Shown one piece after another: positions 8,329-17,264 of a stretch of DNA of 30,812 bases. Within the stretch, counting starts at the first letter, position 1. Every line of letters starts with the position of its first letter. The stretch comes from SMXL01 sp964527795 (GTDB taxonomy: Bacteria > Bacteroidota > Rhodothermia > Rhodothermales > UBA10348), in assembly GCA_964527795.1 (NCBI GenBank), contig CAZGOS010000011.1, positions 1-30,812 on the forward strand, given 5' to 3'. The position numbers were made by a program, and so were the translations under genes. The notes beneath the pieces are model-generated. The model had not been told where the DNA came from. It ran no database searches and was given only the letters and a program-made list of their open reading frames with translations.

Positions 8329-8859
8329 CTATTTGGTGGTGGCGCGGCTCTGCACGAGCATATCCGAATATGAACTCGTCAGCAGGTCCGCGTCGTCAAT
8401 ATCAAAGAGATCGAGAAAATGGTCACACTGCACTCGAAGGTCCTCTTCACCGCGAACGCCGTTCTCGTCAATCGCTTCGATTTCGACAAACGATCCCAGA
8501 CCCGTCACCCGATCAATGTGAAATTTTACGTTGTCGATGAAGTAGATTTCCCGAGCCTTGTCAACTACTACGAGTGTCTCAAGAAAGGTCTCAAGCACAT
8601 TTTTCAAGCCTGTGTCTGTCCCGGTCCGGTACAAACGAACGTCGGAACGCTTCGGCCCCGCGTGGTTCGGACGATTGTAGTAGATCAGAGAATTTTCAAT
8701 CTCGCCCTCCCGAAGCTTGAGTCGTCCCTCTTCAACCACGAAATATGTATCCACCTGATGATCCTCTCCCACGAACCGGGCGTTCTCGGATTGTAGAATC
8801 GATCGAATCCGATCGGGTTCGTCGCACCTGGCTTTGATTTCGATAACAACGATGCCCAT
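8329..8859 (-). CDS. CYTH-domain protein (class IV adenylate cyclase-like)
   Basis: A 176-residue protein in the CYTH/triphosphate-tunnel fold. It opens VVIEIKARCDEP, the ExExK-type triphosphate-binding strand in a slightly altered form (E-I-K). VDTYFVVEEGRLKLRE, IYYNRPNHAGPKRSDV and FHIDRVTGLGSFVEIEA supply the later charged tunnel strands. Members are CyaB-like cyclases, thiamine triphosphatases or inorganic triphosphatases; the pattern Q-DTYF...G-LKLR...LI-Y-R and the VxGLGxFxEIE motif fit the CyaB-like branch best. Activity cannot be decided from sequence. An AGAAG lies about 8 nt upstream of the start. It is 67 bp from the end of the VKOR fusion gene, on the same strand. Confidence 0.8.
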   Translation of the reverse strand: MGIVVIEIKARCDEPDRIRSILQSENARFVGEDHQVDTYFVVEEGRLKLREGEIENSLIYYNRPNHAGPKRSDVRLYRTGTDTGLKNVLETFLETLVVVDKAREIYFIDNVKFHIDRVTGLGSFVEIEAIDENGVRGEEDLRVQCDHFLDLFDIDDADLLTSSYSDMLVQSRATTK

Positions 8860-8926
8860 AGGGACTTCTTCTGCGAATGGATCGAAAGCCCGCTCGGAAG
8901 AGGAAGGTTCAAAGAGCGGCGCATCG

Positions 8927-10198
8927 CTAGAGCCTGCTCATCTCCTCACGAATGACGGCCTGGACGTACTCGGGGATATGCCAATACGGAAGCTTCCGGC
9001 CGTTCACGTAAATGGACGGTGTGCTTGACGCACCAATCGCAGTGGCTACGGCGATGTCGCGCTTGATACGAGCGGTTACGTCATCGCGCGCCATACAGGT
9101 CGTAAATTCGTTGATATCCCAGCCGCGATCCTCAGCCAATCGCGTAAAGAGCGGCAGGCCCAGCGAAACCAGATTCCTGAAAACATCGTCGTGATAATCC
9201 CAGAAATCTCCAAATTCCTGGGCGCATACGCCGGCTCTGGCGGCGTCTCCCGCGTTCGTATGAAGCTGACTCGTCATCATTTCATTGATCGCACTGTCCC
9301 ACGGGAGATTCATGAATACATATTTAACATCGTTGCGAAACTCCCAAAGGATCGGGCGGAAACGTGCGGCCGATTGCCGGCAGGCCGGACACTGAAAATC
9401 AGCAAACTCGACGATCGTGATAGCCGCGTCCGGATTGCCCCAGACGGCAGGTTCATCACCGTATTCAATCAGGATCGGCTGCTGTCTGAAAAATTGTGCC
9501 ACAGCCTGATCCACGTCAAAATCCGACGTGTCTGTTATTCGCTGCTCGTAGTTGCGCGCTGCCGCGTATCCAACGCCGAAGAGAATCGCGAGCGTGACAA
9601 CCATCATCACGGGTTTCGGTTCGAAAAGCAGCGTCGACTGTTTCCCCTGAAGGGACTTGAAGTAATTGGAGAAAAAATCCCCCCACTTGGATATTCCGAC
9701 AGCGAGACCTGCCGGTAGGGCGAACATCAAGCCGATATTGGCCGCGTACATGCCGACGCAGATGGGACAGAGAATTCCCAGCTCGATCAGGTTCATGGCT
9801 TTGTACACGGAGAAGAGCACGGCAAGAATGCTGAGAATCCAGGCCACGCTCAGATAGGAAGCGGCTTTCGAGCGATCCTTCGAGATAACGCCGTTCAGTG
9901 CGGCAAGCCCTGCGAAAACGTAGAAAAGAAGGCCCCACCAGGCGACCGGTATTCCGAGGAGACGAGAAAAACTGGAGGCGTGGGCCAGATCGCAATTGAT
10001 CCATTCGTTGATCGAACAGGCGCTCGACTCAACCAGACCGACGGAAGCAATCGTGAAGGTCAGGTTGGTTGCGTAAAGAGACAGGGCAGTGCCGACGGCT
10101 GCAAAACCGACGGCAATCCAGAGCGCCCTGGTCCTGAATTCAGGTTGCTGAGCTTTCCTGGCTCTTCCCTTGCTTCGATTTATCGACTTATTCGCCAT
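8927..10198 (-). CDS. VKOR-DsbA fusion (vitamin K epoxide reductase plus thioredoxin-like oxidoreductase)
   Basis: A 423-residue two-part protein for making disulfides in exported proteins. Residues about 25-165 form a four-helix VKOR domain with the loop cysteines Cys61 and Cys69 (SACSINEWINC) and the active-site pair Cys144/Cys147 (LCPIC). A linker helix at about 198-213 leads to a periplasmic DsbA-like domain with FADFQCPAC (Cys270/Cys273) and a C-terminal TPSIYVNGRKLP cis-proline segment. The VKOR part takes electrons from the thioredoxin part and passes them to quinone. The fusion is a known bacterial arrangement that replaces DsbB plus DsbA. All expected cysteines are present. No special link to its neighbours is evident. 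Confidence 0.92.
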   Translation of the reverse strand: MANKSINRSKGRARKAQQPEFRTRALWIAVGFAAVGTALSLYATNLTFTIASVGLVESSACSINEWINCDLAHASSFSRLLGIPVAWWGLLFYVFAGLAALNGVISKDRSKAASYLSVAWILSILAVLFSVYKAMNLIELGILCPICVGMYAANIGLMFALPAGLAVGISKWGDFFSNYFKSLQGKQSTLLFEPKPVMMVVTLAILFGVGYAAARNYEQRITDTSDFDVDQAVAQFFRQQPILIEYGDEPAVWGNPDAAITIVEFADFQCPACRQSAARFRPILWEFRNDVKYVFMNLPWDSAINEMMTSQLHTNAGDAARAGVCAQEFGDFWDYHDDVFRNLVSLGLPLFTRLAEDRGWDINEFTTCMARDDVTARIKRDIAVATAIGASSTPSIYVNGRKLPYWHIPEYVQAVIREEMSRL

Positions 10199-10259
10199 GG
10201 ATTAGTTGCGTAGTCTGTTCAACAGATTGGGTTTCTTTTTTTCTTAACAAGGCAGCCGG

Positions 10260-10718
10260 TTACGTACCGTTTCCCCGATTAATGGCCGCCGGAATGTCCG
10301 GTGGTGTCCAATTCGGTGGTTTGATCCACTTGCCGTCTTCCCGCCGGTAACTTCCCGGCTCGAACTTTCTCAAATTCGAAGAATCCACCTCTTCCAGCAC
10401 AGGTTCGTCGTCAACACCGAAAGCGATGAGCGTTCCGATTGTCACGACGGAGATATCGGCACATCCATCAACGACTTCGACGACATCAACATCGCCGGCC
10501 GCTGCGTAGTGAAGCGATTTCTCTTCGATCACGGTACCGGCTTCTCCACCGGCGCGAACCTCAATTCCCATTGCGTGCACCGTTTCAAGGGCCTCTTCCA
10601 GAATGAGTTTTGCGCGCAAGATGCGCACCTTTTCGACGGGAGTCGTGAGCCGATCAGGTGTTGTCTGACCGACTTTCTGCATGAATTCCTTTACGCGCTG
10701 ATAGTGGGGTGTGGGCAT
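10260..10718 (-). CDS. MazG/PRA-PH-like nucleotide pyrophosphohydrolase
   Basis: A 152-residue all-alpha NTP-PPase family protein. The metal-binding pattern is visible as LILEEALET (ExxE type) and, 43 residues later, VDGCADISVV (ExxD/D type). Homologues are often labelled phosphoribosyl-ATP pyrophosphohydrolase-like; without neighbouring his genes a housecleaning NTP pyrophosphatase is more likely than histidine synthesis. A C-terminal SSNLRKFEPGSYRREDGKWIKPPNW segment is typical of the phage- and Bacteroidota-type members. It ends 61 bp before the VKOR fusion start, on the same strand, so the two could be co-transcribed. Confidence 0.75.
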   Translation of the reverse strand: MPTPHYQRVKEFMQKVGQTTPDRLTTPVEKVRILRAKLILEEALETVHAMGIEVRAGGEAGTVIEEKSLHYAAAGDVDVVEVVDGCADISVVTIGTLIAFGVDDEPVLEEVDSSNLRKFEPGSYRREDGKWIKPPNWTPPDIPAAINRGNGT

Positions 10719-10917
10719 TCGGAATATCGTCGCCTTCGCATTAAGAGTAACTGGTTTCGGAGCACCTAAAGATAGAGAAGAAGCCTGTGATTGTTAAGGT
10801 GAAATCTCGCGTCGTTCGTGACCAGCAATTCTTCAGGTTGACCATGCGAGTTCTGATGGCGATTTTGCGGCTGGAAGATGCCGCACTCAACCGCCTCGCG
10901 CCACCTGGCCTATCCGT

Positions 10918-11931
10918 ATGACTCATCCGTCACTCGGCGGAATATTTGCCGCTTCCTTATCGCCCCTTCATTCGGATCTTTCGATTGATCACGCGAGGCT
11001 GTCCGGGCACATTCGCTGGCTGCTCGAATGCGGATGCCATGGCGCCGTTCTTCTTGGCACGACCGGAGAGGCCAATTCCTTCTCAGTTGAAGAGCGAATC
11101 GCCCTCATGGAAGGTATCGCTGAATCGGGTCTTCCGCTCAATCAACTGATCGTAGGAACAGGCTGCTGCGCTCTGCCCGATACGATTGCGCTCACCGTTC
11201 GCGCTCAGTCCCTGGGCTTCAGGGCTGTATTGATCCTGCCCCCGTTCTACTATAAAAACGTGTCGGATGACGGGTTATACGACGGGTTTTCTCATTTGGT
11301 CGACAGCGTCGGAGGCGATGATCTGCAGGTTCTTCTCTACCATTTTCCGCGAATGGCACAGGTAGGGTACTCTCTCGAGTTGATTTCCCGTCTACTCACT
11401 TTCTATCCGGAGCAGGTGATCGGCATCAAGGATTCGAGCGGCGACAGAGATCGTCTCGTTCGTCTCTGCCGGGAATTTCCAGGATTCAGAATTTTCACGG
11501 GTACGGAGAAGCTGCTCTCTCTCTGCCTGGGATCGGGCGGCTCGGGCTGCATTTCTGCGTCGGTAAACGTAACCAGCCGGTTATGCCGGAGTGTTTTCGA
11601 TGCGCTTGTCGCTGAAGCAGACACCGACGCGAACGTGGATGCCGTGGATGCCGTGGATGCCGTGGATGCCGTGGATGCCGTGGATGCCGTGGCCGCCGTG
11701 CATGCCGAAGCTACCGTGACTGCTGCAGAAATCGAACTCGTCGACAGCTTTCGATCGGCTTTTGAGACGGCTCCGTTCGTACCCGGACTCAAGCACGTCA
11801 TGAGCAAATACTGGAACGATCCGGAATGGAATACCATGAGACCGCCGCTTATTGCCCTCGGACCGGTGCAGGCGTCGGCGCTTGAGACATCCTTATCCGC
11901 CTTACCCGAATTGCCGAATTTCGTATCGTAG
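10918..11931 (+). CDS. DapA-family (dihydrodipicolinate synthase-like) lyase with an internal repeat
   Basis: A class I aldolase TIM barrel of 337 residues, about 40 longer than usual. Landmarks are GTTGEA (residues 47-52), LLYHFP with Tyr141, and GIKDSSGD with the Schiff-base lysine Lys171. The usual YNxP is YHFP, so the substrate is probably not that of the lysine pathway; 2-keto-3-deoxy acid aldolases and N-acetylneuraminate lyase relatives are alternatives. Residues 240-263 are a Val-Asp-Ala repeat encoded by a 9-bp minisatellite inside the C-terminal helical region, in frame. It precedes a peptidase and a sulfatase gene on the same strand. Catalytic residues are intact, so it is probably functional. 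Confidence 0.8.
   Translation: MTHPSLGGIFAASLSPLHSDLSIDHARLSGHIRWLLECGCHGAVLLGTTGEANSFSVEERIALMEGIAESGLPLNQLIVGTGCCALPDTIALTVRAQSLGFRAVLILPPFYYKNVSDDGLYDGFSHLVDSVGGDDLQVLLYHFPRMAQVGYSLELISRLLTFYPEQVIGIKDSSGDRDRLVRLCREFPGFRIFTGTEKLLSLCLGSGGSGCISASVNVTSRLCRSVFDALVAEADTDANVDAVDAVDAVDAVDAVDAVAAVHAEATVTAAEIELVDSFRSAFETAPFVPGLKHVMSKYWNDPEWNTMRPPLIALGPVQASALETSLSALPELPNFVS
11635..11706 (+). repeat. In-frame 9-bp minisatellite (GTGGATGCC)
   Basis: Six perfect tandem copies of GTGGATGCC lie at 11635-11688, followed by two one- or two-base variants (GTGGCCGCC, GTGCATGCC) to 11706. The unit is a multiple of three and encodes Val-Asp-Ala, so copy-number changes alter protein length without shifting frame. 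Confidence 0.95.
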
Positions 11932-12000
11932 GGTTCCCACGACGAACAGGCATCATTTCTGAACCACCATATTTGTGGATCACCAATCCTACTTCTGCTC

Positions 12001-14232
12001 ATGCGACGCATTCTACCCGCCCTTTCAGCCATCGTAATTCTGTCTGCTGCGTCAAGCCATCGCTTGCACGACAAGACGCTGATGGGCTTCTCGGCAGCCT
12101 CTTCCGAGGCACAGGAAGCACTGGAAGACCGATTCGATTCGTACCTCAATGCAGAAAATCTGGATACCTGGATGAAACACATGACGGCGAGGCCGCAGCA
12201 TGTCGGTTCGCCGCAAGGGAAAGCGAATGCCGAATACGTCGCGGAGCTTTTCCGCTCATGGGGATACGAAGTGGAGATCGAAGTCTTTCACGTGCTCTTC
12301 CCCACGCCCGCCCAGCGCATGGTCGAGTTAACAGGTCCAACGCACCTTCAACTCACGCTCGATGAGCCGATCATCCCGGAAGACGCCTCGAGCAGCGTGC
12401 GGAAAGACATGCTTCCACCCTACAACGCCTATTCGGCCGACGGTGATATCGAGGCCGAACTCGTTTACGTGAATCAGGGCATTCCGCGAGATTACGAAGA
12501 ACTTGAGCGTTTGGGCATCAGCGTGGAAGGCAATATCGTGATCGCCAGATACGGCGGTTCCTGGCGTGGAATCAAACCCAAGGTTGCGTACGAGCATGGC
12601 GCCATTGGCTGCATTCTATACTCGGATCCCAGGGACGACGGTTATTTCCAGGGAGATGTGTACCCGAAAGGTTCATTTAGAATGGGAATGGGAGCGCAAC
12701 GCGGATCGGTTGCAGATATGCCCCTGTACCCCGGCGATCCGCTTACGCCGTTTGTCGGGGCGAAGGAAGACACGGACCGATATACACCGGAAGAATCCCC
12801 GACGGTGATGAAAATTCCCGTGCTTCCGATTTCCTACGAGAACGCTCTGCCGCTGCTCAAGGCGATCGCGGGTCCTGTAGCTCCGGAGCACTGGCGTGGC
12901 GCCCTGCCCCTGACGTACCACGTCGGTCCGGGACCGGCGCGCGTCCATATGAAGCTGAAATTCAACTGGGATCTGGCGCCGGCATACAACGTGATTGCGC
13001 GTTTGCCCGGGAGCGAATATCCGGGCGAATGGATTATTCGGGGAAACCACCGGGACGCCTGGGTTTTTGGCGCCGGCGATCCCACGAGTGGCCACGTCTC
13101 CATGATGGAAGAAGCCCGGGCCATCGGCGAACTTTCCAAAACCGGTTGGCGGCCGCGACGGACCATCATCTTTGCCAGTTGGGATGCGGAGGAGCCGGGA
13201 CTGCTCGGCTCAACGGAATGGGTGGAGTACCACGCCGAAGAACTGAAGGAGAAAGCGGTTGCCTACATCAACACCGACAGCAACGGTCGCGGATTTCTGG
13301 GCATGGGGGGTTCGCACACCCTGCAGCCCTTCATGAATGAGGTAGCCCGCGATGTTACAGACCCTCAAACGGGCGTTTCGGTTTTTGAACGGGCGCTGGC
13401 CCGGCAGAAGGTAAGCGGTTCTCTCGACGCAGATCATGCGGGCGATATCCCCCTTTCGCCGCTCGGTTCGGGCTCTGATTACACACCGTTCCTCCAGCAT
13501 CTGGGAATCTCCTCGCTGAACCTCGGGTTTGGCGGAGAAAGTTCGGGGGGCTCCTATCATTCAGCATATGACTCGTATCAGTACTACATGCGTTTTGGTG
13601 ACCCGAGTTTTCAATATGGCATTACGCTCTCACAGGTCACCGGCCGCGTGACGCTGCGGCTGGCCCAGGCCGATGTGCTGCCATTTCGGTTCAAGAGCTT
13701 CGCCCGGAACGTGTCGAAATATCTGGATGAGGTCAAGAAGTTGGCCGACGACATGCGGAAAGACACGGAAAAGCAGAACGCCATGGTTGCATCGGGAGCC
13801 TATGAGCTGGCGGCAGACCCTGCGAAGCAATATATACCTCCCGGCGCCGAGTCAACCGTTCCGTTTTTGAATTTTGCACCGCTGGAGAATGCGACGGCGG
13901 CGCTTGAGCAGACCGCTTCTGAAGCCGAAAAAGCAGTTGCGGCTGTGTCGGACGACATACCAGGCGCGTTAAATCGCCTGCTGGGTCAGTTCGAGCGCGC
14001 GATGACCAGTCCGGATGGATTGCCGCGTCGCCCGTGGTTCCGCCACCAGGTATATGCGCCGGGATTCTACACGGGGTACGGAGTGAAGACACTGCCGGGC
14101 GTGCGGGAGGCAATTGAAGAAAGGAAATGGGGCGAAACCGAGCTCGAAATCAGGCGAACCGCGGAGATGCTGGACCGCGTTTCTGAGCGATTGCGGGAGA
14201 TTGCGCGTGCGGTCGATCAGGCGACTTCGTAG
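12001..14232 (+). CDS. M28B metallopeptidase, glutamate carboxypeptidase II / PSMA-like
   Basis: A 743-residue exopeptidase, probably exported, since it opens with a hydrophobic stretch (residues 3-18). The order is a protease core, a PA domain (about 140-300, ELVYVNQGIPRDYEELE...GNIVIARYGG), the di-zinc site, and a C-terminal TfR-like dimerisation domain (about 615-740). The zinc ligands are all visible: His350 (RGNHRDAW), Asp360 (GAGDPTSG), Glu397 as catalytic base and Glu398 (WDAEEPGLLG), Asp426 (NTDSNG) and His520 (SYHSAYDS). Their spacing follows human PSMA almost exactly. Family members remove C-terminal acidic residues from peptides. It ends 31 bp before the sulfatase and may be co-transcribed with it. 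Confidence 0.92.
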   Translation: MRRILPALSAIVILSAASSHRLHDKTLMGFSAASSEAQEALEDRFDSYLNAENLDTWMKHMTARPQHVGSPQGKANAEYVAELFRSWGYEVEIEVFHVLFPTPAQRMVELTGPTHLQLTLDEPIIPEDASSSVRKDMLPPYNAYSADGDIEAELVYVNQGIPRDYEELERLGISVEGNIVIARYGGSWRGIKPKVAYEHGAIGCILYSDPRDDGYFQGDVYPKGSFRMGMGAQRGSVADMPLYPGDPLTPFVGAKEDTDRYTPEESPTVMKIPVLPISYENALPLLKAIAGPVAPEHWRGALPLTYHVGPGPARVHMKLKFNWDLAPAYNVIARLPGSEYPGEWIIRGNHRDAWVFGAGDPTSGHVSMMEEARAIGELSKTGWRPRRTIIFASWDAEEPGLLGSTEWVEYHAEELKEKAVAYINTDSNGRGFLGMGGSHTLQPFMNEVARDVTDPQTGVSVFERALARQKVSGSLDADHAGDIPLSPLGSGSDYTPFLQHLGISSLNLGFGGESSGGSYHSAYDSYQYYMRFGDPSFQYGITLSQVTGRVTLRLAQADVLPFRFKSFARNVSKYLDEVKKLADDMRKDTEKQNAMVASGAYELAADPAKQYIPPGAESTVPFLNFAPLENATAALEQTASEAEKAVAAVSDDIPGALNRLLGQFERAMTSPDGLPRRPWFRHQVYAPGFYTGYGVKTLPGVREAIEERKWGETELEIRRTAEMLDRVSERLREIARAVDQATS

Positions 14233-14263
14233 TAAGAATCATTGAACATTGCAGGTATTGGCT

Positions 14264-15790
14264 ATGCGAGATGCATTGTTAGCTGTTCTGATGCTCTTGA
14301 TCGTCTCAGGATGCACCCGACCTGAATCACCGAATATCATCTTCATCTTCACCGACGATCACAGCCCGCGGGCGATCAGCGCGTACGGCTCCGTCATCAA
14401 TCAGACGCCAAATATTGACAGACTGGCGGCTGAAGGTATGCTCTTCAAGCACTGCCTCGTGACCAACGCCATCTGTGCCCCGAGCCGCGCGACCGTTCTG
14501 ACCGGGAAGTACAGTCATCTGAACGGTCAGATCACGAACGCTGAACGGTTCGACGGCAGTCAGCAGACATTTCCCAAACTACTCCAGGAATCGGGGTACG
14601 AGACGGCTGTGATCGGCAAATGGCATCTCAAGAGCAATCCGACAGGCTTTGACAATTGGCAGGTGCTTATCGGACAGGGACCGTATTACAATCCACCCAT
14701 AGGCACCGCGCAGGACACGACGCGCATTGAAGGATATACGACGGATATCATAACGGATCTCGCGCTGGACTGGCTGGGCCAAGGTCGCGACCCGGACAAA
14801 CCATTCCTTCTCATGTATCAGCATAAGGCCCCGCACCGGCGGTGGGAGCCCGAGCCGGATTTCTTCACGCTGTACGATGATATTACGATCCCGGAGCCGG
14901 AGACGTTCAGGGACGATTATGAGGGTCGCTCCAGCGCGGCGGCATCAGCCAATATGACGGTCGTTCGAAACCTCACCGCCCTCGATCTCAAGATCATACC
15001 GCCTCGCGGTCTCACTGAAGAGCAGCTCGAGAAGTGGAATGCCGCGTATGGGCCAAAAAATGAAGCATTGCGAGCGTCCGGCTTATCAGGTGAGGACCTG
15101 GACGCATGGAAATACCAGCGCTATATCAAGGACTATCTGCGAGCGGTGGCTTCCGTCGACGACAACATCGGACGTCTACTGGATTATCTGGATGAGACGG
15201 GCCTGGCGGATAATACGGTCGTCGTCTACTCGTCCGATCAGGGCTGGTACCTCGGCGAGCACGGTTGGTACGACAAGCGCTGGATGTACGAAGAATCGCT
15301 GACGATGCCTTTCATCGTGAGGTGGCCGGGACGCGTAAAAGCCGGAGTGCGCAACTCCAGCATGGTGTCAAATGTGGACTTTGCGCCAACATTCCTGGAA
15401 ATGGCAGGTGTGGATATTCCAGCCGACATGCAGGGCCTGAGCCTCGTACAGCAATTAACCAACTCGGCCGCGGAGCCGGTGCGTGAAAGCTTCTATTACC
15501 ACTACTACGAATATCCGGGATCGCACTGCGTTGAGCGCCACTATGGCGTTCGCACCGATCGCTACAAGCTCATCTATTTTTACGTCATCGACGAGTGGGA
15601 GCTGTTCGATCTCGAAAACGACCCCAACGAGCTCACATCGGTGTATGATGCTGCCGAATATGCGGACGTTCGCGCGTCACTTGAGGTCGAGTTGGATAGG
15701 CTGCGCGCCGAACTCGATGTTCCCGAAGACACACGACCCGTCGGCGAGTGCAATTCGGATGCCGAGGGGTGGGACGGGTTTGAAAGCTGA
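14264..15790 (+). CDS. Lipoprotein sulfatase (S1 family, formylglycine type)
   Basis: A 508-residue sulfatase. The start at 14264 is chosen because AGG lies 8 nt upstream and because the protein then opens with a short lipoprotein signal, LLIVSGC, with lipidated Cys17; an upstream in-frame TTG at 14249 lacks this. Metal ligands appear in IFTDDHSP, and the formylglycine motif is CAPSRATVLTG (Cys71). GKWHLKS, APHRRWEPEP and YSSDQGWYLGEHGWYDKRWMYEESL complete the active site, and the end (YGVRTDRYKLIYF...ELFDLENDPNE) is the usual C-terminal subdomain. It probably desulfates algal or animal glycans. Activation needs a formylglycine-generating enzyme or anSME, and neither is in this window. Confidence 0.93.
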   Translation: MRDALLAVLMLLIVSGCTRPESPNIIFIFTDDHSPRAISAYGSVINQTPNIDRLAAEGMLFKHCLVTNAICAPSRATVLTGKYSHLNGQITNAERFDGSQQTFPKLLQESGYETAVIGKWHLKSNPTGFDNWQVLIGQGPYYNPPIGTAQDTTRIEGYTTDIITDLALDWLGQGRDPDKPFLLMYQHKAPHRRWEPEPDFFTLYDDITIPEPETFRDDYEGRSSAAASANMTVVRNLTALDLKIIPPRGLTEEQLEKWNAAYGPKNEALRASGLSGEDLDAWKYQRYIKDYLRAVASVDDNIGRLLDYLDETGLADNTVVVYSSDQGWYLGEHGWYDKRWMYEESLTMPFIVRWPGRVKAGVRNSSMVSNVDFAPTFLEMAGVDIPADMQGLSLVQQLTNSAAEPVRESFYYHYYEYPGSHCVERHYGVRTDRYKLIYFYVIDEWELFDLENDPNELTSVYDAAEYADVRASLEVELDRLRAELDVPEDTRPVGECNSDAEGWDGFES

Positions 15791-15852
15791 TTCTTGATTC
15801 CGCGTCGTGGAACGCCGGTTTTACATTTCGCGTCGTGGAGGGCGCTGTCAGC

Positions 15853-17211
15853 CTACGGTCGCGAAGGCTGCAACTCTTCAGATCCGAGCGGTCGTCCGAT
15901 ACTATGGTATTCCCAGCCGTAGCGTTTCATTTTGGCCGGTCTGAACAGATTACGACCATCGAATACGATGGGATTCTTCATCAGGTCTCGTACGCGGTCG
16001 AAATCGGGACGTCGGAATTCATGCCACTCCGTACAAACAGCCAGTGCTTCCGCTCCGGGCAAAACGTCATACGGGTCCTCTCCGTACTGAATGCGATCGC
16101 CGAAAACGGCTTTCGTCGTTTCGATCGCTTCCGGATCGAACGCGTGCACATCGGCACCAGCGTCAAGCAATCCATAAATGACCGAGTGAGCAGGCGATTC
16201 TCTTACATCGTCCGTTCGCGCTTTGAATGACAAACCCCAGATGGCAATCTTTTTCCCTTCGAGTGATCCTCCAAAACGCTCGACAATTCTCGATGCAAGG
16301 ATATTTCTCTGACGGTCATTGACCTCGAGAACAGCATCTATAATCTTGAACGCATAACCATGCTCATGCGCTGTTATATTAAGAGCCTGCACATCTTTCG
16401 GAAAACAGCTCCCGCCAAATCCAATCCCGGGATATAGAAAGAGATTCCCAATTCTGCTGTCGAGTCCCATTCCGTGCCGGACCTGATCTACATTCGCCCC
16501 CACCTTCTCACAGAGGTTCGCGATCTCATTTATGAACGATATTTTTGTCGCCAAGAAGGAATTGGAAGCGTACTTCGTCAGCTCAGAGGACCTTTCATCC
16601 ATTACCAGAATGGGATTTCCCTGACGAACGAACGGTTCATAAAGAGAATTCATGATTTCAGCAGCACGCTCGCTCCGTGTTCCGATTATTACTCTCTCCG
16701 GCTTCATAAAATCGGAAACGGCAACACCCTCGCGCAAGAATTCGGGATTTGAGACCACGTCGAAATCCTCTCCTGGTACAAGACCAGCTTCCTCCAGTAT
16801 TTCCCTGACGCGGTCAGCCGTGCCTACCGGAACGGTACTCTTGTTCACTACGACTCTGTATTCATGATCATCCTGTCCGTTCCATATTTCAGCCAGATCT
16901 CGTGCTGCCGACTCTACATAAGAAAGATCCGCTGAGCCGTCTTTTCCCGGCGGTGTTGGTAAAGCGAGAAACAGTACAGTGCTGTTCAGGGCAGCTTCTC
17001 TTAACTCGGTTGTGAAGACCAGTCGGTGTTCTTTCAGATTCCTTGTGAGTAATAGCTCTAAACCACCCTCAAAAATAGTCGGAATACCTGCACTGAGCAT
17101 CTCGACCTTTTTCTCATCGATATCGACGCACGTGACGTCGAATCCCATCTCCGCGAAACACGTGCCTGTAACCAGACCAACGTAACCGGTACCAATAACT
17201 CCGATTTTCAT
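15853..17211 (-). CDS. UDP-glucose 6-dehydrogenase
   Basis: Oxidises UDP-glucose to UDP-glucuronate with two NAD+. The 452 residues begin MKIGVIGTGYVGLVTGTCFA (Rossmann GxGxxG). NKSTVPVGTA and SNPEFLREG follow, and GFGGSCFPKD carries the catalytic Cys269. The length and the RxxD-type central helix fit the bacterial Ugd/TuaD type. It converges on the sulfatase gene with 62 bp between them. The upstream gene on the same strand, 53 bp away, is GDP-mannose dehydratase, so the two form a nucleotide-sugar pair for capsule, exopolysaccharide or lipopolysaccharide. Confidence 0.94.
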   Translation of the reverse strand: MKIGVIGTGYVGLVTGTCFAEMGFDVTCVDIDEKKVEMLSAGIPTIFEGGLELLLTRNLKEHRLVFTTELREAALNSTVLFLALPTPPGKDGSADLSYVESAARDLAEIWNGQDDHEYRVVVNKSTVPVGTADRVREILEEAGLVPGEDFDVVSNPEFLREGVAVSDFMKPERVIIGTRSERAAEIMNSLYEPFVRQGNPILVMDERSSELTKYASNSFLATKISFINEIANLCEKVGANVDQVRHGMGLDSRIGNLFLYPGIGFGGSCFPKDVQALNITAHEHGYAFKIIDAVLEVNDRQRNILASRIVERFGGSLEGKKIAIWGLSFKARTDDVRESPAHSVIYGLLDAGADVHAFDPEAIETTKAVFGDRIQYGEDPYDVLPGAEALAVCTEWHEFRRPDFDRVRDLMKNPIVFDGRNLFRPAKMKRYGWEYHSIGRPLGSEELQPSRP

Positions 17212-17264
17212 ATCATTAATAAAGTGTAACGAAAATTAACACTTGCGACTGAACAGGTGCGACA

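Noticed and set aside
11635..11706. Tandem repeats as a CRISPR array
   Set aside because: Units are 9 bp, directly adjacent and coding, without spacers; no cas genes nearby.
11581..11796. Minus-strand frame with a Gly-Ile-His repeat
   Set aside because: It is the reverse reading of the Val-Asp-Ala minisatellite inside the DapA-family gene; the plus-strand frame carries all the catalytic residues.
15801..15839. Direct repeat CGCGTCGTGGA at 15801 and 15829
   Set aside because: Only two 11-bp copies between convergent genes; too little to call an attachment site or a target duplication.
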